Shown in pieces: positions 20,655 through 30,018 of a DNA stretch of 64,000 bases (position 1 is its first letter; each line of letters starts with the position of its first letter). The DNA is from Mitsuaria sp. GD03876 (GTDB lineage: Bacteria > Pseudomonadota > Gammaproteobacteria > Burkholderiales > Burkholderiaceae_C). A program made the translations under genes and the position numbers. The notes under the pieces were generated by a model that worked only from the letters and a program-made list of their open reading frames with translations, did no database searches and was not told the origin of the DNA. The DNA lies in contig NZ_JAOCCU010000021.1 in NCBI RefSeq assembly GCF_029840635.1, forward strand, positions 1-64,000. Direction: 5' to 3'.

Positions 20655-23600
20655 CGGTCGAGGACGGCGGGGATCTCGTCGCGCTGCTCACCCGGCTGGT
20701 GAAGACGCCGCCGGCGGAGCGGGATCGGCTGGTGCGGCTGGTGCCGGGCTACCGCCGCCTGGCGTTCATCGATGCCTTGCTGGCGGCGGCCGCCGAGACG
20801 CCGGAGCTGCAGGAACTGGCCCATGCGGTGCTGCGGGTGACCGCGCCGCAGGAGCCCGAGCACCTGGCGCGCTACGCCAACCTGACCTTCGACTGGCTGC
20901 GCCAGCTGCCCGCGGGCGACGCCCGTGTCGAGACGGCGTTGTCCGAGCTGGAGCAACTCGCGCTGCGCGACGGGCACGCGATGATCGCCGCGCATGTGCA
21001 ATGGTGGCGGCTGGACGAGGCGCTGGACCGGGGCGACCGGGCCCGCATCGACGCCACCGCGGATGCCCTGGCGATCCGGTGCGCCGAGATCGCCGCCGAA
21101 CCCGAGGAGGTCTTCCCCACGTCGGCGCGCAAGGTCATGGCGAACCATCTCTATGGGGCCGCCCGGTCCGGCTACTACGCGGAACGGGATCCCGCGGCGG
21201 TCCTGCGGCTCACGACGGCCGCGCGGCGGCTGGCCGACCTGCCCGAGCCGACGCGGCTCTCGGCCATCGTGCACATGCGGCTCGGGCAGCACGAGCTGGC
21301 GCGCGACGCGCTGCGGCGACTCGTGGACACGGGGGAGGCCAGCGGGATGGATGCGTTCAACCTCGGCTCGACCCTGACGGCGATCCCGGGCGCGACGGGC
21401 GCCGCGGAGGCGTTCGCGCTCGCGGTCTCGCTCGTGCCCGGCGACGCGCTCTACGCGCTGCATCACGCCAGCGCGCTGGCGGACGAAGGCCGGCTCGACG
21501 AGGCGGATGCCGCCGCCCGGCGCGCGCTGCCGGTATGCGCGCGGATGGTGCTCGAGGACGACCGGGTCGCGCCCGTCGACCGCCGGCGCTTCTCCGGCAA
21601 GGGCAAGGAGCGGCGCACGTTGCGGGAACAGATCCTCACGATGCGGGTCATCGTGCTGGACCAGATGCGCACGCATGACCGGCCCGATCTGGCCCGGCGC
21701 CAGGCCGAGGATCTGATGCGGGACGAGGACGAGCCCGCGCGCCTGGCGGGACGCAGCCGGATGTCGCTGCTGCAGTGGGAGCAGGGCGAGCACGAGGCGG
21801 CGCTGCAGGGCTTGGACGCCCTCATCGAGGAGGGCCTCGATGCCGCCGGGTTCCTGGCGCTGGGCGCGCGCTGGCGTTGGGATCTCGGCCGGACCGACGA
21901 GGCGCTGCGGCAGCTCGAGCGCGCGGTCCGTCTGGGCGAGCACGCCGAGGACGTCGAAGCGTTGCTGCGCGAGATGCGAGCCGCGATGCCCGGCCACGAG
22001 GGCGTGCGCAAGGCGCTGGGCTGCCTGTTGGCCATCCCCGGCAGCGGGCAGCGGGCCGAGGCGCTCGCGCTGCTCGAGGAGATCCCCGAGGCGGAACCGT
22101 CGGATGCGCTCGCGCTGTTCCGGCGGGGCCTGGCCCGCTGCTGCGCCGAATCGTTCCCCGACGCGGATCGTCCGTCCATGCCCGAGGACCTGCACGACGC
22201 GCTGAAGGACATCGGCACCGCGGCGGTGCTGGACCCCCAGGACGCCGAGATCCGGCTCGCCTGGCTGTGGCTGGTGGACCGCCTCGCCTGCGAGCCGTTG
22301 TGGCTGGGCCTGATCACGGAACTCACGCGGGCGCCGTGGGGCGCGACGGCGGTCTCGCCCGCGGTCGCCCAGGCTCTGCGGGACCTGCGCGACACCAAAT
22401 GGCGGGGCGTGCGCAAGCGCCACCGGGAGGCCGCGACCCAGCTGACCGAGGTGCAGGCGCGCCTGCGGGCCGAGGGCCTGCTGACGCTGGCGATGACCTG
22501 CCACCTGTGGATCGCGGACAACCTGATCCGCCTGCATGAGCTGGAGGAGGCCGGCGACCACCTCGCCGCCTATGACCGCGGCTTCGACCGGGTCTGCTAC
22601 CGGCCGCTCTCGCCGGCCCTGCGGCCCGTGGTCGAGCAGATGCAGGACGAACACGCGGGATCGCTCGCTCCCGTGCGGACGCTGGACATGGAGTTCATGC
22701 ATGTCCAGACGATCGCGGCGACGGCCTACGCGGTGAACCGGACGATCATGAAGGCCGAACTGCTGTCGCGGCTGGGACGTGCCCGCGATGCGCTGGCGGT
22801 CATCGAACCGCTGGAGCGCGAGCTGCTCGAGGGCGACGCGGGCGTGGTGGCGCGGGTGCTGCCCGGCGCCGAGAACATCGCCATCCTGCTGCGCGAGGCC
22901 GGCGAGCACGCGCGGGCCCTGGCCGTCATCGACAAGGCGCGCCCGCTGGCGCAGGACCTCCTGGGCGTCAAGCTGGACTTCTTCCGGGGCACCCTGCTGA
23001 TGGCGCAGGATCGCGAGCCGGAGGCGATCGACTGGTTCGAGGCGATGCTGGCCCGGACCGCCGAGGACGAGGCACACCGCGACGGCCTGCTGTTCAACCT
23101 CGCGGAGCTGCATGCCCGGCAGGATCGGCCCGGGCGCGCGCTCGAGCTGCTGGCGCCGGTGCTGGCCAAGCCCCGGGCCTCGGACCGCTTCGCGCTGATC
23201 ATCGAATCGCTGGCGATGCGGATCCAGGCGATGCTCGAACGGCTCGACCTGGCGGTCGGCCATGCGCGCGAGGTGCTGGCGGCCTTCTTCCGCATGCGCG
23301 ACGCGTTCGCGCGCATCGAGGACCGGCAGCAGCTGGCCGGCGAGCATGGCGAGCAGATCGACCTGGTGCTGCGCGTGCTCGTGATGTCGAAGCGCCCGCA
23401 CGAGGTGTTCGCGGCCGTCGAATCGCTGCGTGCCCGCTCCTGGGAGGAACTGCGGCTGCATCGCTCCGAGACGCCGGGCGAGCAGGACCTGGCGCTGGAC
23501 GGGCAGATCGACCGGCTCGACCGCATGGACGCCTTGTTGCGCCGGCTGCGCCGCGGCCTGGAGCGGCTGGGGCCGGACTATCGCGACACGGTCGCGCTGG

Positions 23601-23890
23601 CGCGGCTGCGCGACCTGGACCCCAAGCTGTCGCTCTTCGAGCGCGAGCCGGCCTCCGCGCCGGATCCTGAACCCGGCGCGCCGGACCGTGCGCGCGTGCG
23701 GTCCGAGTCGATCGACCACTACCTGACGCTGTGCGAGACGGAACGGACCCGGCTCCAGCGCGAACGCGACCGGCGCCGGCGCGGCCGCCGCGCCGACGGA
23801 GACCACGCCCGCGATGCTGTCGCAGGCGCTCGCGACGGCGAGCGCCGATGGGCCGCGCTGCGTGTTCGTGCAGATGCTGGTGTTCGGTAG
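20651..23890 (+). CDS. Giant TPR-like helical repeat protein, partner of CHAT protease
   Basis: 1079 aa from GTG 20651, which overlaps the previous stop. Almost wholly helical and rich in Ala, Leu, Arg and Glu, with repeated pairs of helices of TPR style (for example around QGEHEAALQGLDALIEEG, LGRTDEALRQLERAVRLG, LGRARDALAVIEPLER and RPGRALELLAPVL). No signal peptide. The last 45 residues turn into an Arg-rich low-complexity run (RERDRRRRGRRADGD) that looks like out-of-frame reading; the other frame, already open from 23727, continues smoothly into the CHAT protein. So the gene may be the N-terminal part of one TPR-CHAT protein broken by a frameshift, or a separate subunit whose end overlaps the CHAT gene by 77 bp. 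Confidence 0.78.
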   Translation: MTVEDGGDLVALLTRLVKTPPAERDRLVRLVPGYRRLAFIDALLAAAAETPELQELAHAVLRVTAPQEPEHLARYANLTFDWLRQLPAGDARVETALSELEQLALRDGHAMIAAHVQWWRLDEALDRGDRARIDATADALAIRCAEIAAEPEEVFPTSARKVMANHLYGAARSGYYAERDPAAVLRLTTAARRLADLPEPTRLSAIVHMRLGQHELARDALRRLVDTGEASGMDAFNLGSTLTAIPGATGAAEAFALAVSLVPGDALYALHHASALADEGRLDEADAAARRALPVCARMVLEDDRVAPVDRRRFSGKGKERRTLREQILTMRVIVLDQMRTHDRPDLARRQAEDLMRDEDEPARLAGRSRMSLLQWEQGEHEAALQGLDALIEEGLDAAGFLALGARWRWDLGRTDEALRQLERAVRLGEHAEDVEALLREMRAAMPGHEGVRKALGCLLAIPGSGQRAEALALLEEIPEAEPSDALALFRRGLARCCAESFPDADRPSMPEDLHDALKDIGTAAVLDPQDAEIRLAWLWLVDRLACEPLWLGLITELTRAPWGATAVSPAVAQALRDLRDTKWRGVRKRHREAATQLTEVQARLRAEGLLTLAMTCHLWIADNLIRLHELEEAGDHLAAYDRGFDRVCYRPLSPALRPVVEQMQDEHAGSLAPVRTLDMEFMHVQTIAATAYAVNRTIMKAELLSRLGRARDALAVIEPLERELLEGDAGVVARVLPGAENIAILLREAGEHARALAVIDKARPLAQDLLGVKLDFFRGTLLMAQDREPEAIDWFEAMLARTAEDEAHRDGLLFNLAELHARQDRPGRALELLAPVLAKPRASDRFALIIESLAMRIQAMLERLDLAVGHAREVLAAFFRMRDAFARIEDRQQLAGEHGEQIDLVLRVLVMSKRPHEVFAAVESLRARSWEELRLHRSETPGEQDLALDGQIDRLDRMDALLRRLRRGLERLGPDYRDTVALARLRDLDPKLSLFEREPASAPDPEPGAPDRARVRSESIDHYLTLCETERTRLQRERDRRRRGRRADGDHARDAVAGARDGERRWAALRVRADAGVR

Positions 23891-25085
23891 GACCTTGGCG
23901 ATCCTGCGGGTCGCCTCGGACGACCCCGAGCCACGGCTGTCGGCCTCGATCCAGTTGCCCGACGAACTGCCGTCGCTGGACGAGCTGGCCGCGGATCCGA
24001 ACCTGCCCGACATGCTCGATGACGGGCTGGGGCGCGCGCTGGCCGCGGCGGTCGTCGATCCGCTGCTGGCGGACATCGCGCCGGGCGATCGCGTGGTGCT
24101 GTGCACGACGGCGCCGGCCTCGCGCGTGCCCTGGCATGCCTTGCCGCTGGCCGATGGCCGGCCCTGGGGAGCGCGCAACGTGATCTCGCAGGCGCCCAAC
24201 GCGACGGTGCTGGTGCGCTGCCTGTCGCAGGCGCGGCCCGACGGCGCCGCGCTGGTGATCGGCGATCCGACCGGGGACCTGCCGCGCGGACGCGACGAGG
24301 CGCGCGCGATCGCCGAGGCGCTGGGCGTGACGCCGTTGCTCGGGGGCGAGGCCACGCTCGGCGCGGTGGCCGCGGCGCTCGCGGGCCAGGCGCCGGCGCT
24401 GCTGCACTTCGCCTGCCATGGCGACGTGGACGAGGTCGACAGCACCCGTTCGGCGCTGTTGCTGGCGCCGGAGGATCCGTCCGACGACGGCCGGCTGACG
24501 GTGACCGCGCTCGGCGGGGCCGCGCTGGCCGGCACGCGCGCGTTCCTGAGCGCCTGCGACCTGGCGGTCGCGGACGGCCCCACACGCACCGAGGTCTTCG
24601 GCATGCCGCGGGCCTTGCTCGCGGCGGGGGCGGGGGCCGTGGTGGCGGGCATCTGGCGCGTCGACGACACCGCCACGCAACTGCTGATGCAGCGATGCCA
24701 CCGAGACATGGCCACGCAGCCGCTGGCCGATGCCCTCGCAAGCGCGCAGCACTGGCTGCGCGGGCTCACGGTCGCGGACGTCGTGGCGATGGCCGAGGCG
24801 GCGCTGGCCGCGGAGCTGCCGCAGGACCGGCGGGCGCGGCTGCTCCGGCACATCGCCGTCGAGCAGGTGCGGGCGGGCGACCTGCCGGCGGCTGGCGCCA
24901 CGCTGCGACGGCTGCTGGCGGACACCGACGAGGACCTCGCGCCCGCCGAGCACGCCCAGGCGCGCCACTACCTGGCCCTGCTGGCCGACGTCGGCGATCC
25001 GCTGGCGCCGCCGGACTACGCGATGCGGCCCTTCGCGCCGATGCGCCTGTGGGCCCCCTTCGTCGTGACGGGGGACTGGCGCTGA
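23814..25085 (+). CDS. CHAT-domain (caspase-like) protease protein
   Basis: 423 aa from ATG 23814. It has the CHAT fold of clan CD cysteine proteases: VPWHALPLADG, the His strand LLHFACHGD (His 202) and the Cys strand AFLSACDLA (Cys 248), followed by GMPRALLAAGAGAVVAGIWRVDD and a helical C-terminus with TPR-like LPAAGATLRRLLAD. Both catalytic residues are intact. It overlaps the TPR gene by 77 bp in another frame; only a weak GGAG lies 12 nt before the ATG. CHAT proteases downstream of TPR proteins act in gasdermin and CRISPR-linked cell-death systems in other bacteria; no gasdermin, Cas or nucleotide sensor gene is visible here, so the pathway is open. Confidence 0.85.
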   Translation: MLSQALATASADGPRCVFVQMLVFGRTLAILRVASDDPEPRLSASIQLPDELPSLDELAADPNLPDMLDDGLGRALAAAVVDPLLADIAPGDRVVLCTTAPASRVPWHALPLADGRPWGARNVISQAPNATVLVRCLSQARPDGAALVIGDPTGDLPRGRDEARAIAEALGVTPLLGGEATLGAVAAALAGQAPALLHFACHGDVDEVDSTRSALLLAPEDPSDDGRLTVTALGGAALAGTRAFLSACDLAVADGPTRTEVFGMPRALLAAGAGAVVAGIWRVDDTATQLLMQRCHRDMATQPLADALASAQHWLRGLTVADVVAMAEAALAAELPQDRRARLLRHIAVEQVRAGDLPAAGATLRRLLADTDEDLAPAEHAQARHYLALLADVGDPLAPPDYAMRPFAPMRLWAPFVVTGDWR

Positions 25086-25089
25086 CGCC

Positions 25090-25272
25090 TCAGCGATGCG
25101 CCTGCAGCCATTCCTCGACGGACTTGGCGCTGGTGCCGACGGCGTCGACCGCGTGCCGCAGCAGCTCCGGCGACACGCCGAAGCGCTCGCCCCAGTAGCG
25201 CAGTTCGTAGTCGTCCTGCACGTTGACGCGGTGCCGGTCGCTGCTGTGCGGGCTGGACGTTTCCTCGGTCAT
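25090..25272 (-). CDS. DUF3606 small protein
   Basis: 60 aa cytoplasmic protein. The motif VNVQDDYELRYWGERFGVSPELLRHAVDAVG is that of DUF3606 proteins, which are widespread in proteobacteria and of unknown function. It ends 4 bp from the convergent CHAT gene and begins 55 bp after the GGDEF gene on the same strand, so it could share that transcript. Confidence 0.85.
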   Translation of the reverse strand: MTEETSSPHSSDRHRVNVQDDYELRYWGERFGVSPELLRHAVDAVGTSAKSVEEWLQAHR

Positions 25273-25327
25273 GACGATCTCCCTGATGTCATCGGGTCCC
25301 GGCCGTTCGCGCCAGGGGCGCGTCGCC

Positions 25328-27487
25328 TCAGGCCGGCTTGCGCGACGGCGGCACGCGGCTGCTGTCCTCGCCGTCGAGCGTCGCCCCGGGATCTTCCTCC
25401 CCGGCGACCGATTCGTCGAACGAATGGTCGGGCACGGCCGGCGGACCCGGGTCGTGCGGCCGGGGCGGGGCGGGGCGGGCGCCCTCGGTGCCGGGCGCCG
25501 GCGCGGGGCCGGAGGGCGTGTCGATCGCGTCGACGGGCGTGGGCGCGTCGGACCCGACGGAGGTGGACGGCGCGTTCGTGGCGTTCATGGCGTTCCCCGG
25601 GATGCTGGTGGCCGAGACGAAACGCCGCTTGCCGGCGCGCTTGGCCATGGTCATCGCCGTCTCGGCCAGGCGCATCAGCGACTCGGACTGGCGGCCATGG
25701 TGCGGGGCAAACGCGATGCCGATGCTGGCGGTGATGCTGGCATGGGCGCCGTCGGGCAGCCGGACCGGTTCCGCGACGGCCTCCAGCATGCGGCGCAGCG
25801 CCGGCTCGGCCTCGTGCTCGGCCCGCAGCGCGCCGAGCAGGATCGCGAACTCGTCGCTGCCCATGCGGGCGACCAGGTCGTGGTTGCGCACGCCGCCGAG
25901 CAGCCGCTGGGCCACGACGCGCAGCACGACGTCGCCGGCCTCGTGGCCGAACTCGTCGTTCAGGTCCTTGAAGCCGTCCAGGTCGACCCAGCACACGGCC
26001 ACCAGCCCGACGCGCTCGCCCAGCAGCGTGAGCGCGCCGGCCAGCCGCTCGGTGAAGCGCACGCGGTTGGGCAGGCCGGTCAGCGCGTCGTGCACGGCCA
26101 GGTGCTGCGCGGTGGCTTCGCTTTCCTTGAGCGCGGTGATGTCGACCATCATCCACAGCGACTCCTGGGCCGACACCGACGCGCCGCTCAGGTCGATCCA
26201 CACCGGCGTGCCGTCCTTGCGCCGCATGCGCAGCTGGCGGCGGTAGCGGCGGCCGGACTCGATGGCCGGGTAGGCGGCCTCGCCGACCTCGCGGAAGGTG
26301 GTGTCGTCCAGGTAGAGCTGGCGGGTCGGCTGGCCGATCAGCTCGCCGGGCGCGTAGCCGAACAGCGAGGCCAGCGCGCGGTTCTTCCAGACCACGGTGC
26401 GGTCGCGCAGCCGCATCATGCCGACCATGTCGTTGTCGAGCATCAGCGCCTGTTCCAGCGCCAGCCGCTGCAGGCCCGCGGCGGCGCGCCGGTCGCGGCG
26501 CTGCTGCAGGAACACCAGCGCCGAGCAGCCCAGCACCGTCAGGATCACCAGGCCGGCCAGCGCGCTCTGCTGCAGCGCCTCGCCGCGCCAGGCGGCGAGG
26601 AAGTCGGCGGTGCTGGCGCCGGTGAAGATCGTCAGCGGGTAGCCGCGCACCTGGCGGTAGCAGGTGATGCGCTCGATGTTGTCGAGCTTGGTCTTGGTCA
26701 TGTACCAGCCCTGCTGCGGGTTGGTCGCCATCTTGCGCATCAGGTCCTCGGACACGATCACGTCGCCGACGCCGCGGATCGAGTGCGGTTCCGCCGCCGA
26801 GTAGCGCGCGATCAGGCGCTGGCTGCGGGTGCGCAGCGAGATCGCGCCCTCGGCGCCGATGGTCAGGCCCTTGAAGCTCTCGATGAAGTGCTCGGTCGAC
26901 ATCGACGTGTAGACGACGCCGGCGAAGACGCCGTCCTCGGTCTCGAGCCGGCGGGCCACGACGATGGCCCATTTGCGCAGCACGCGGCCGAACAGCGGTT
27001 CGGAGATGACGGCGGCGTCGCTGTTGCGGGCGCGCTGGAAGTAGTCGCGGTCGCCGACGTTGACCGAGTTCTCCTCGCCGGCCAGGCCGTAGATGACCTG
27101 GCCCCGCGCGTCGGTCATGCGGATCGCGTCGACCTGCGGCAGCAGGCTGCGCTGGTCGGCCAGGGCGCGTTCCATCGCGCGCTTGAGCTGCTCGGGGCTG
27201 CCGGGGGTGCGGCGGTACTGGAGCGCCAGCGTGGCCAGCGCGTTGTCGACCTGCTTGAGTTCGGCGCCGATCTCGATGCTGAGGCTGGCGGCCAGGTTCT
27301 CGGTGGTCTCGCGGGCGCGGGTCAGGTCGGACTCGCGCCCGGCCTGCAACGCCAGCCAGGTGGCCGCGACGATCGCCCCGGCGATGACGAGGTTGCCCGC
27401 CGCCAGCCACAGGGCCAGCCGGGTCAACGGTCGGGGGGCGTAGGAGGAGGGACGTTCCATCGGAGGGCGCGCGGGCGAAGCGGCCAT
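25328..27487 (-). CDS. Membrane-bound PAS-GGDEF protein with Cache sensor
   Basis: About 719 aa. Two membrane helices (LALWLAAGNLVIAGAIVAATWLA and SALAGLVILTVLGCSALVFL) frame a periplasmic Cache-type sensor (GDRDYFQRAR, SEPLFGR); a PAS domain (about 330-450) and a GGDEF domain follow (HDALTGLPNR, VDLDGFKDLND). The signature reads GSDEF rather than GGDEF, so cyclase activity is uncertain though not excluded. A Pro/Asp-rich tail of about 90 residues is unstructured. Start uncertain: ATG 27487 is used; GTG 27523 and ATG 27460 are alternatives with no clear ribosome site. If active it makes cyclic di-GMP in response to a periplasmic ligand. Confidence 0.88.
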   Translation of the reverse strand: MAASPARPPMERPSSYAPRPLTRLALWLAAGNLVIAGAIVAATWLALQAGRESDLTRARETTENLAASLSIEIGAELKQVDNALATLALQYRRTPGSPEQLKRAMERALADQRSLLPQVDAIRMTDARGQVIYGLAGEENSVNVGDRDYFQRARNSDAAVISEPLFGRVLRKWAIVVARRLETEDGVFAGVVYTSMSTEHFIESFKGLTIGAEGAISLRTRSQRLIARYSAAEPHSIRGVGDVIVSEDLMRKMATNPQQGWYMTKTKLDNIERITCYRQVRGYPLTIFTGASTADFLAAWRGEALQQSALAGLVILTVLGCSALVFLQQRRDRRAAAGLQRLALEQALMLDNDMVGMMRLRDRTVVWKNRALASLFGYAPGELIGQPTRQLYLDDTTFREVGEAAYPAIESGRRYRRQLRMRRKDGTPVWIDLSGASVSAQESLWMMVDITALKESEATAQHLAVHDALTGLPNRVRFTERLAGALTLLGERVGLVAVCWVDLDGFKDLNDEFGHEAGDVVLRVVAQRLLGGVRNHDLVARMGSDEFAILLGALRAEHEAEPALRRMLEAVAEPVRLPDGAHASITASIGIAFAPHHGRQSESLMRLAETAMTMAKRAGKRRFVSATSIPGNAMNATNAPSTSVGSDAPTPVDAIDTPSGPAPAPGTEGARPAPPRPHDPGPPAVPDHSFDESVAGEEDPGATLDGEDSSRVPPSRKPA

Positions 27488-27676
27488 CGTAACCGGGACA
27501 TACAAGCTCGTGACTTTGTTCACTGGCTGCCACCGGTGGTGGTCACCTACCGTGCCTGCCAGACACGACCAACACGCCTGGGCCTTCGACGGACAAGACC
27601 GTCGAGCACCGGGTGATCAGGGGAATCACTGCGGATGGACAGGGCCATTGGATTCAGGCCATGGGAAGTCACGGCC

Positions 27677-28945
27677 ATGACCAACGAGGCCGTGCTGGCG
27701 ATGCACGCCGAGGAAGCTCCCTTCCTCTGGGCGTCGCGCGATCACGCCGTCCAGGCTGCCCACTACACGCTCGACGCGCTCGTGCGCCTGGATGACCGTG
27801 TGCAGGCGCATCTGGAGGGTCTGCAGGTGGATGCCGGCGCCGGCGCGCGACATGCCCGAAGGGCCCTGGCGACACTGGACGCCGGGACTGTCTTCATGGT
27901 GGGCGCGCTGGCGTTCCAGGGCGATGAGCCAGATCGGGTCCGTGACGCGTTCGCGGCCGCCAGCGGCTTGCCGGACGGCCGTCGGCCGCTGGCGAGCGCC
28001 CTGGCGTGGCAGGACGATGCCGCTTCGCGGCGCTGGCGCGACCGCCTGCTGACGTCGTCTTCCCCGCAAGCCCGCCGCGTCGCCATGGACGCGTCGCGTC
28101 TGTGCCGGAGCACGACCGTCGCCGAGGTGCTCGATGCCCTCGCCGACCGGGACGCGCACGTCCGCGCCGCCGGTGCCCGAGCGGCCGGTGAATGCCGCCT
28201 GGAAGGTGCGATCGGGGCGCTGCGTGCGCTCCTCCGGGACGCTGACGATCTCTGCCGGTTCCGGGCCGCCTGGTCGTTGACCTTGCTCCACGATGCCGAT
28301 GGTCTCGCCGCCCTGATTCCATTCTGCGAGCACCCGGCGGTCGCCTGGGGGGCGATCGAACTGAGCCTGCGCGTGCTTTCCCTTGAACGAGGTCGGGAGC
28401 TGGCGCGCCGGCTGGCCGGGGCGCCGTTCGCGCGAGCGCTGGTGATCGGCGCCACCGGCGTCATCGGCGACCCGCAGGCGCTGCCGTGGTTGCTGGGCCA
28501 GATGAACGATCCGGCCGTGGCGCGCGTCGCCGGCGAGGCATTCAGCGGGATCACCGGCGTCGATCTCGACCGGGACGACCTGTCGAAGGACGCCCCGGAC
28601 ATCGATGACGCGCAGGCCGCCGACGACGCGCAGGCGTCCGACGCGGTGGACGACGACATCGCGGCGATGCCGCCTCGTCACCAGGACAGCCTGCCCTGGC
28701 CGGACGTGGACAAGCTCAAGGCCTGGTGGGACCAGCACCGGGATGAGTTTCATCCCGGACAGCGCCATCTGTGCGGGCAACCGGTGTCGGCAGCCCAGGC
28801 CCGGCGTGTCCTGAAGCAGGGCCGTCAGCGCGATCGGGCCGCCGCGGCACTCGAGCTGTCGCTGCTGGAACCGTCCACGGTGCTGTTCGACGTCCGCGCG
28901 CGCGGACGTCTGCAAAGGAAACGGATGGCGCCATGGAGTTCGTGA
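27677..28945 (+). CDS. TIGR02270-like HEAT-repeat protein, T6SS effector-island component
   Basis: 422 aa, soluble, no signal peptide. The centre has HEAT-like helical repeats ([44 protein letters not shown]), then an acidic linker (DDAQAADDAQASDAVDDD) and a C-terminal segment typical of TIGR02270 proteins (PDVDKLKAWWDQHR, FHPGQRHLCG). These proteins accompany DUF2169/DUF4150 effector clusters of the type VI secretion system; the exact role is not known. ATG 27677 chosen; the frame opens at 27635. It overlaps the DUF2169 gene by 13 bp. Confidence 0.82.
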   Translation: MTNEAVLAMHAEEAPFLWASRDHAVQAAHYTLDALVRLDDRVQAHLEGLQVDAGAGARHARRALATLDAGTVFMVGALAFQGDEPDRVRDAFAAASGLPDGRRPLASALAWQDDAASRRWRDRLLTSSSPQARRVAMDASRLCRSTTVAEVLDALADRDAHVRAAGARAAGECRLEGAIGALRALLRDADDLCRFRAAWSLTLLHDADGLAALIPFCEHPAVAWGAIELSLRVLSLERGRELARRLAGAPFARALVIGATGVIGDPQALPWLLGQMNDPAVARVAGEAFSGITGVDLDRDDLSKDAPDIDDAQAADDAQASDAVDDDIAAMPPRHQDSLPWPDVDKLKAWWDQHRDEFHPGQRHLCGQPVSAAQARRVLKQGRQRDRAAAALELSLLEPSTVLFDVRARGRLQRKRMAPWSS

Positions 28946-30018
28946 ACGAAACCGGCGTGCAGGCCGGATGGACCCTGGGTTTCGATCGCGAGGGTCGCGA
29001 GTTGATCGTGGTCGCCATCAAGGCGACCTTCGACATTCCGCGCGCCGGCGAGGCGCCGATGCTCTCCGCGGTGCAGGTGCCGCTGATCGAATCCGACGAG
29101 TTCAGCGGCGATCCCGGCTGGAGCGCGCCGGTGAGGGAAGTGGACTTCGCGCATCGCAAGCCCCGATGCGACGTGCTGATCCACGGCAGCGCCTACGCGG
29201 CAGGGCAGGGCACTTCGCGCGTCGTCGTCGGTGTCGGCGTGTCGACGATGAGCAAGGCCTTCATCGTGACCGGGCCGCGGCAATGGCGCCGAGGGGTGCT
29301 CGGCATCACGCCGGGCCAGCCGGAGGCGTTCACCCGCGCGGCGATCAGCTACGACAACGCCTATGGCGGCACCGATTCCGCCGAGGACTCCAGACCGGTC
29401 AAGGCCTACCGGACCAACCCGGTGGGCCTCGGCTACCGGCCGTACCAGCACGGCATCGACGGCACGCCGATGCCGGTCACCGAGGAGCTCGACGCTCCCG
29501 TGACCGAGACCGACGGCCGCTACCGGCCGATGTCCTTCGGTCCGATCGGCCGGAGCTGGTCGCCCCGGGCTGCGCTGGCGGGCACCTATGACGACGCCTG
29601 GCGAGATCGTCGCGCGCCGTTCTGGCCCGCCGATTTCGACGATCGCTACTTCCAGTCGGCGCCGCAGGACCAGCAGATCGCCCATCCCGTCGGCGGCGAG
29701 GTGGTGACGCTGCGCCACCTCACGCCGGATGGTCATGTCGCGTTCGCGTTGCCGAGGATGCCGATGCCGGTGCGCTTCGTGCCGCACAAGGGTCGCGAGC
29801 AACTCATGGCCGCCGTGATCGACACGCTCGTCATCGAACCTGACGAGGGGCGCTTCACGATGACCTACCGGGCCAGCCAGACGATGCGCCGCAGTTGCTT
29901 CGACCTGCGCCAGGTCATCGCGGGCGAACCCACCGCCGCGTGGTTCCGCGCACGCCGTCTTGGCAACAAGCCCTACTACAGGAGCCTGGCCGATCTGGTC
30001 AGGAGCCGCCGATCATGA
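28933..30018 (+). CDS. DUF2169 family protein, T6SS effector adaptor candidate
   Basis: 361 aa. Family signs: VNETGVQAGWTLGFDREGRELIVVAIKATFDI at the start, the central DNAYGGTD and NPVGLGY, GPIGRSWSPR, and FWPADFDDRYFQSAPQDQQ. DUF2169 proteins are encoded with PAAR-like DUF4150 effectors and are thought to help load them onto the T6SS spike. ATG 28933 overlaps the HEAT gene end; the stop overlaps the next start (ATGA). Confidence 0.9.
   Translation: MEFVNETGVQAGWTLGFDREGRELIVVAIKATFDIPRAGEAPMLSAVQVPLIESDEFSGDPGWSAPVREVDFAHRKPRCDVLIHGSAYAAGQGTSRVVVGVGVSTMSKAFIVTGPRQWRRGVLGITPGQPEAFTRAAISYDNAYGGTDSAEDSRPVKAYRTNPVGLGYRPYQHGIDGTPMPVTEELDAPVTETDGRYRPMSFGPIGRSWSPRAALAGTYDDAWRDRRAPFWPADFDDRYFQSAPQDQQIAHPVGGEVVTLRHLTPDGHVAFALPRMPMPVRFVPHKGREQLMAAVIDTLVIEPDEGRFTMTYRASQTMRRSCFDLRQVIAGEPTAAWFRARRLGNKPYYRSLADLVRSRRS

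Noticed and set aside
20486-24925. Very long open frame on the minus strand opposite the TPR/CHAT genes (about 1479 codons).
   Set aside because: Arg/Gln/His-rich composition with no domain; open only because of high GC codon bias of the real genes on the other strand.
27530-27539. Perfect 10-bp palindrome ccaccggtgg upstream of the GGDEF gene.
   Set aside because: Short GC-rich palindromes are common in 70% GC DNA; no promoter element overlaps it.
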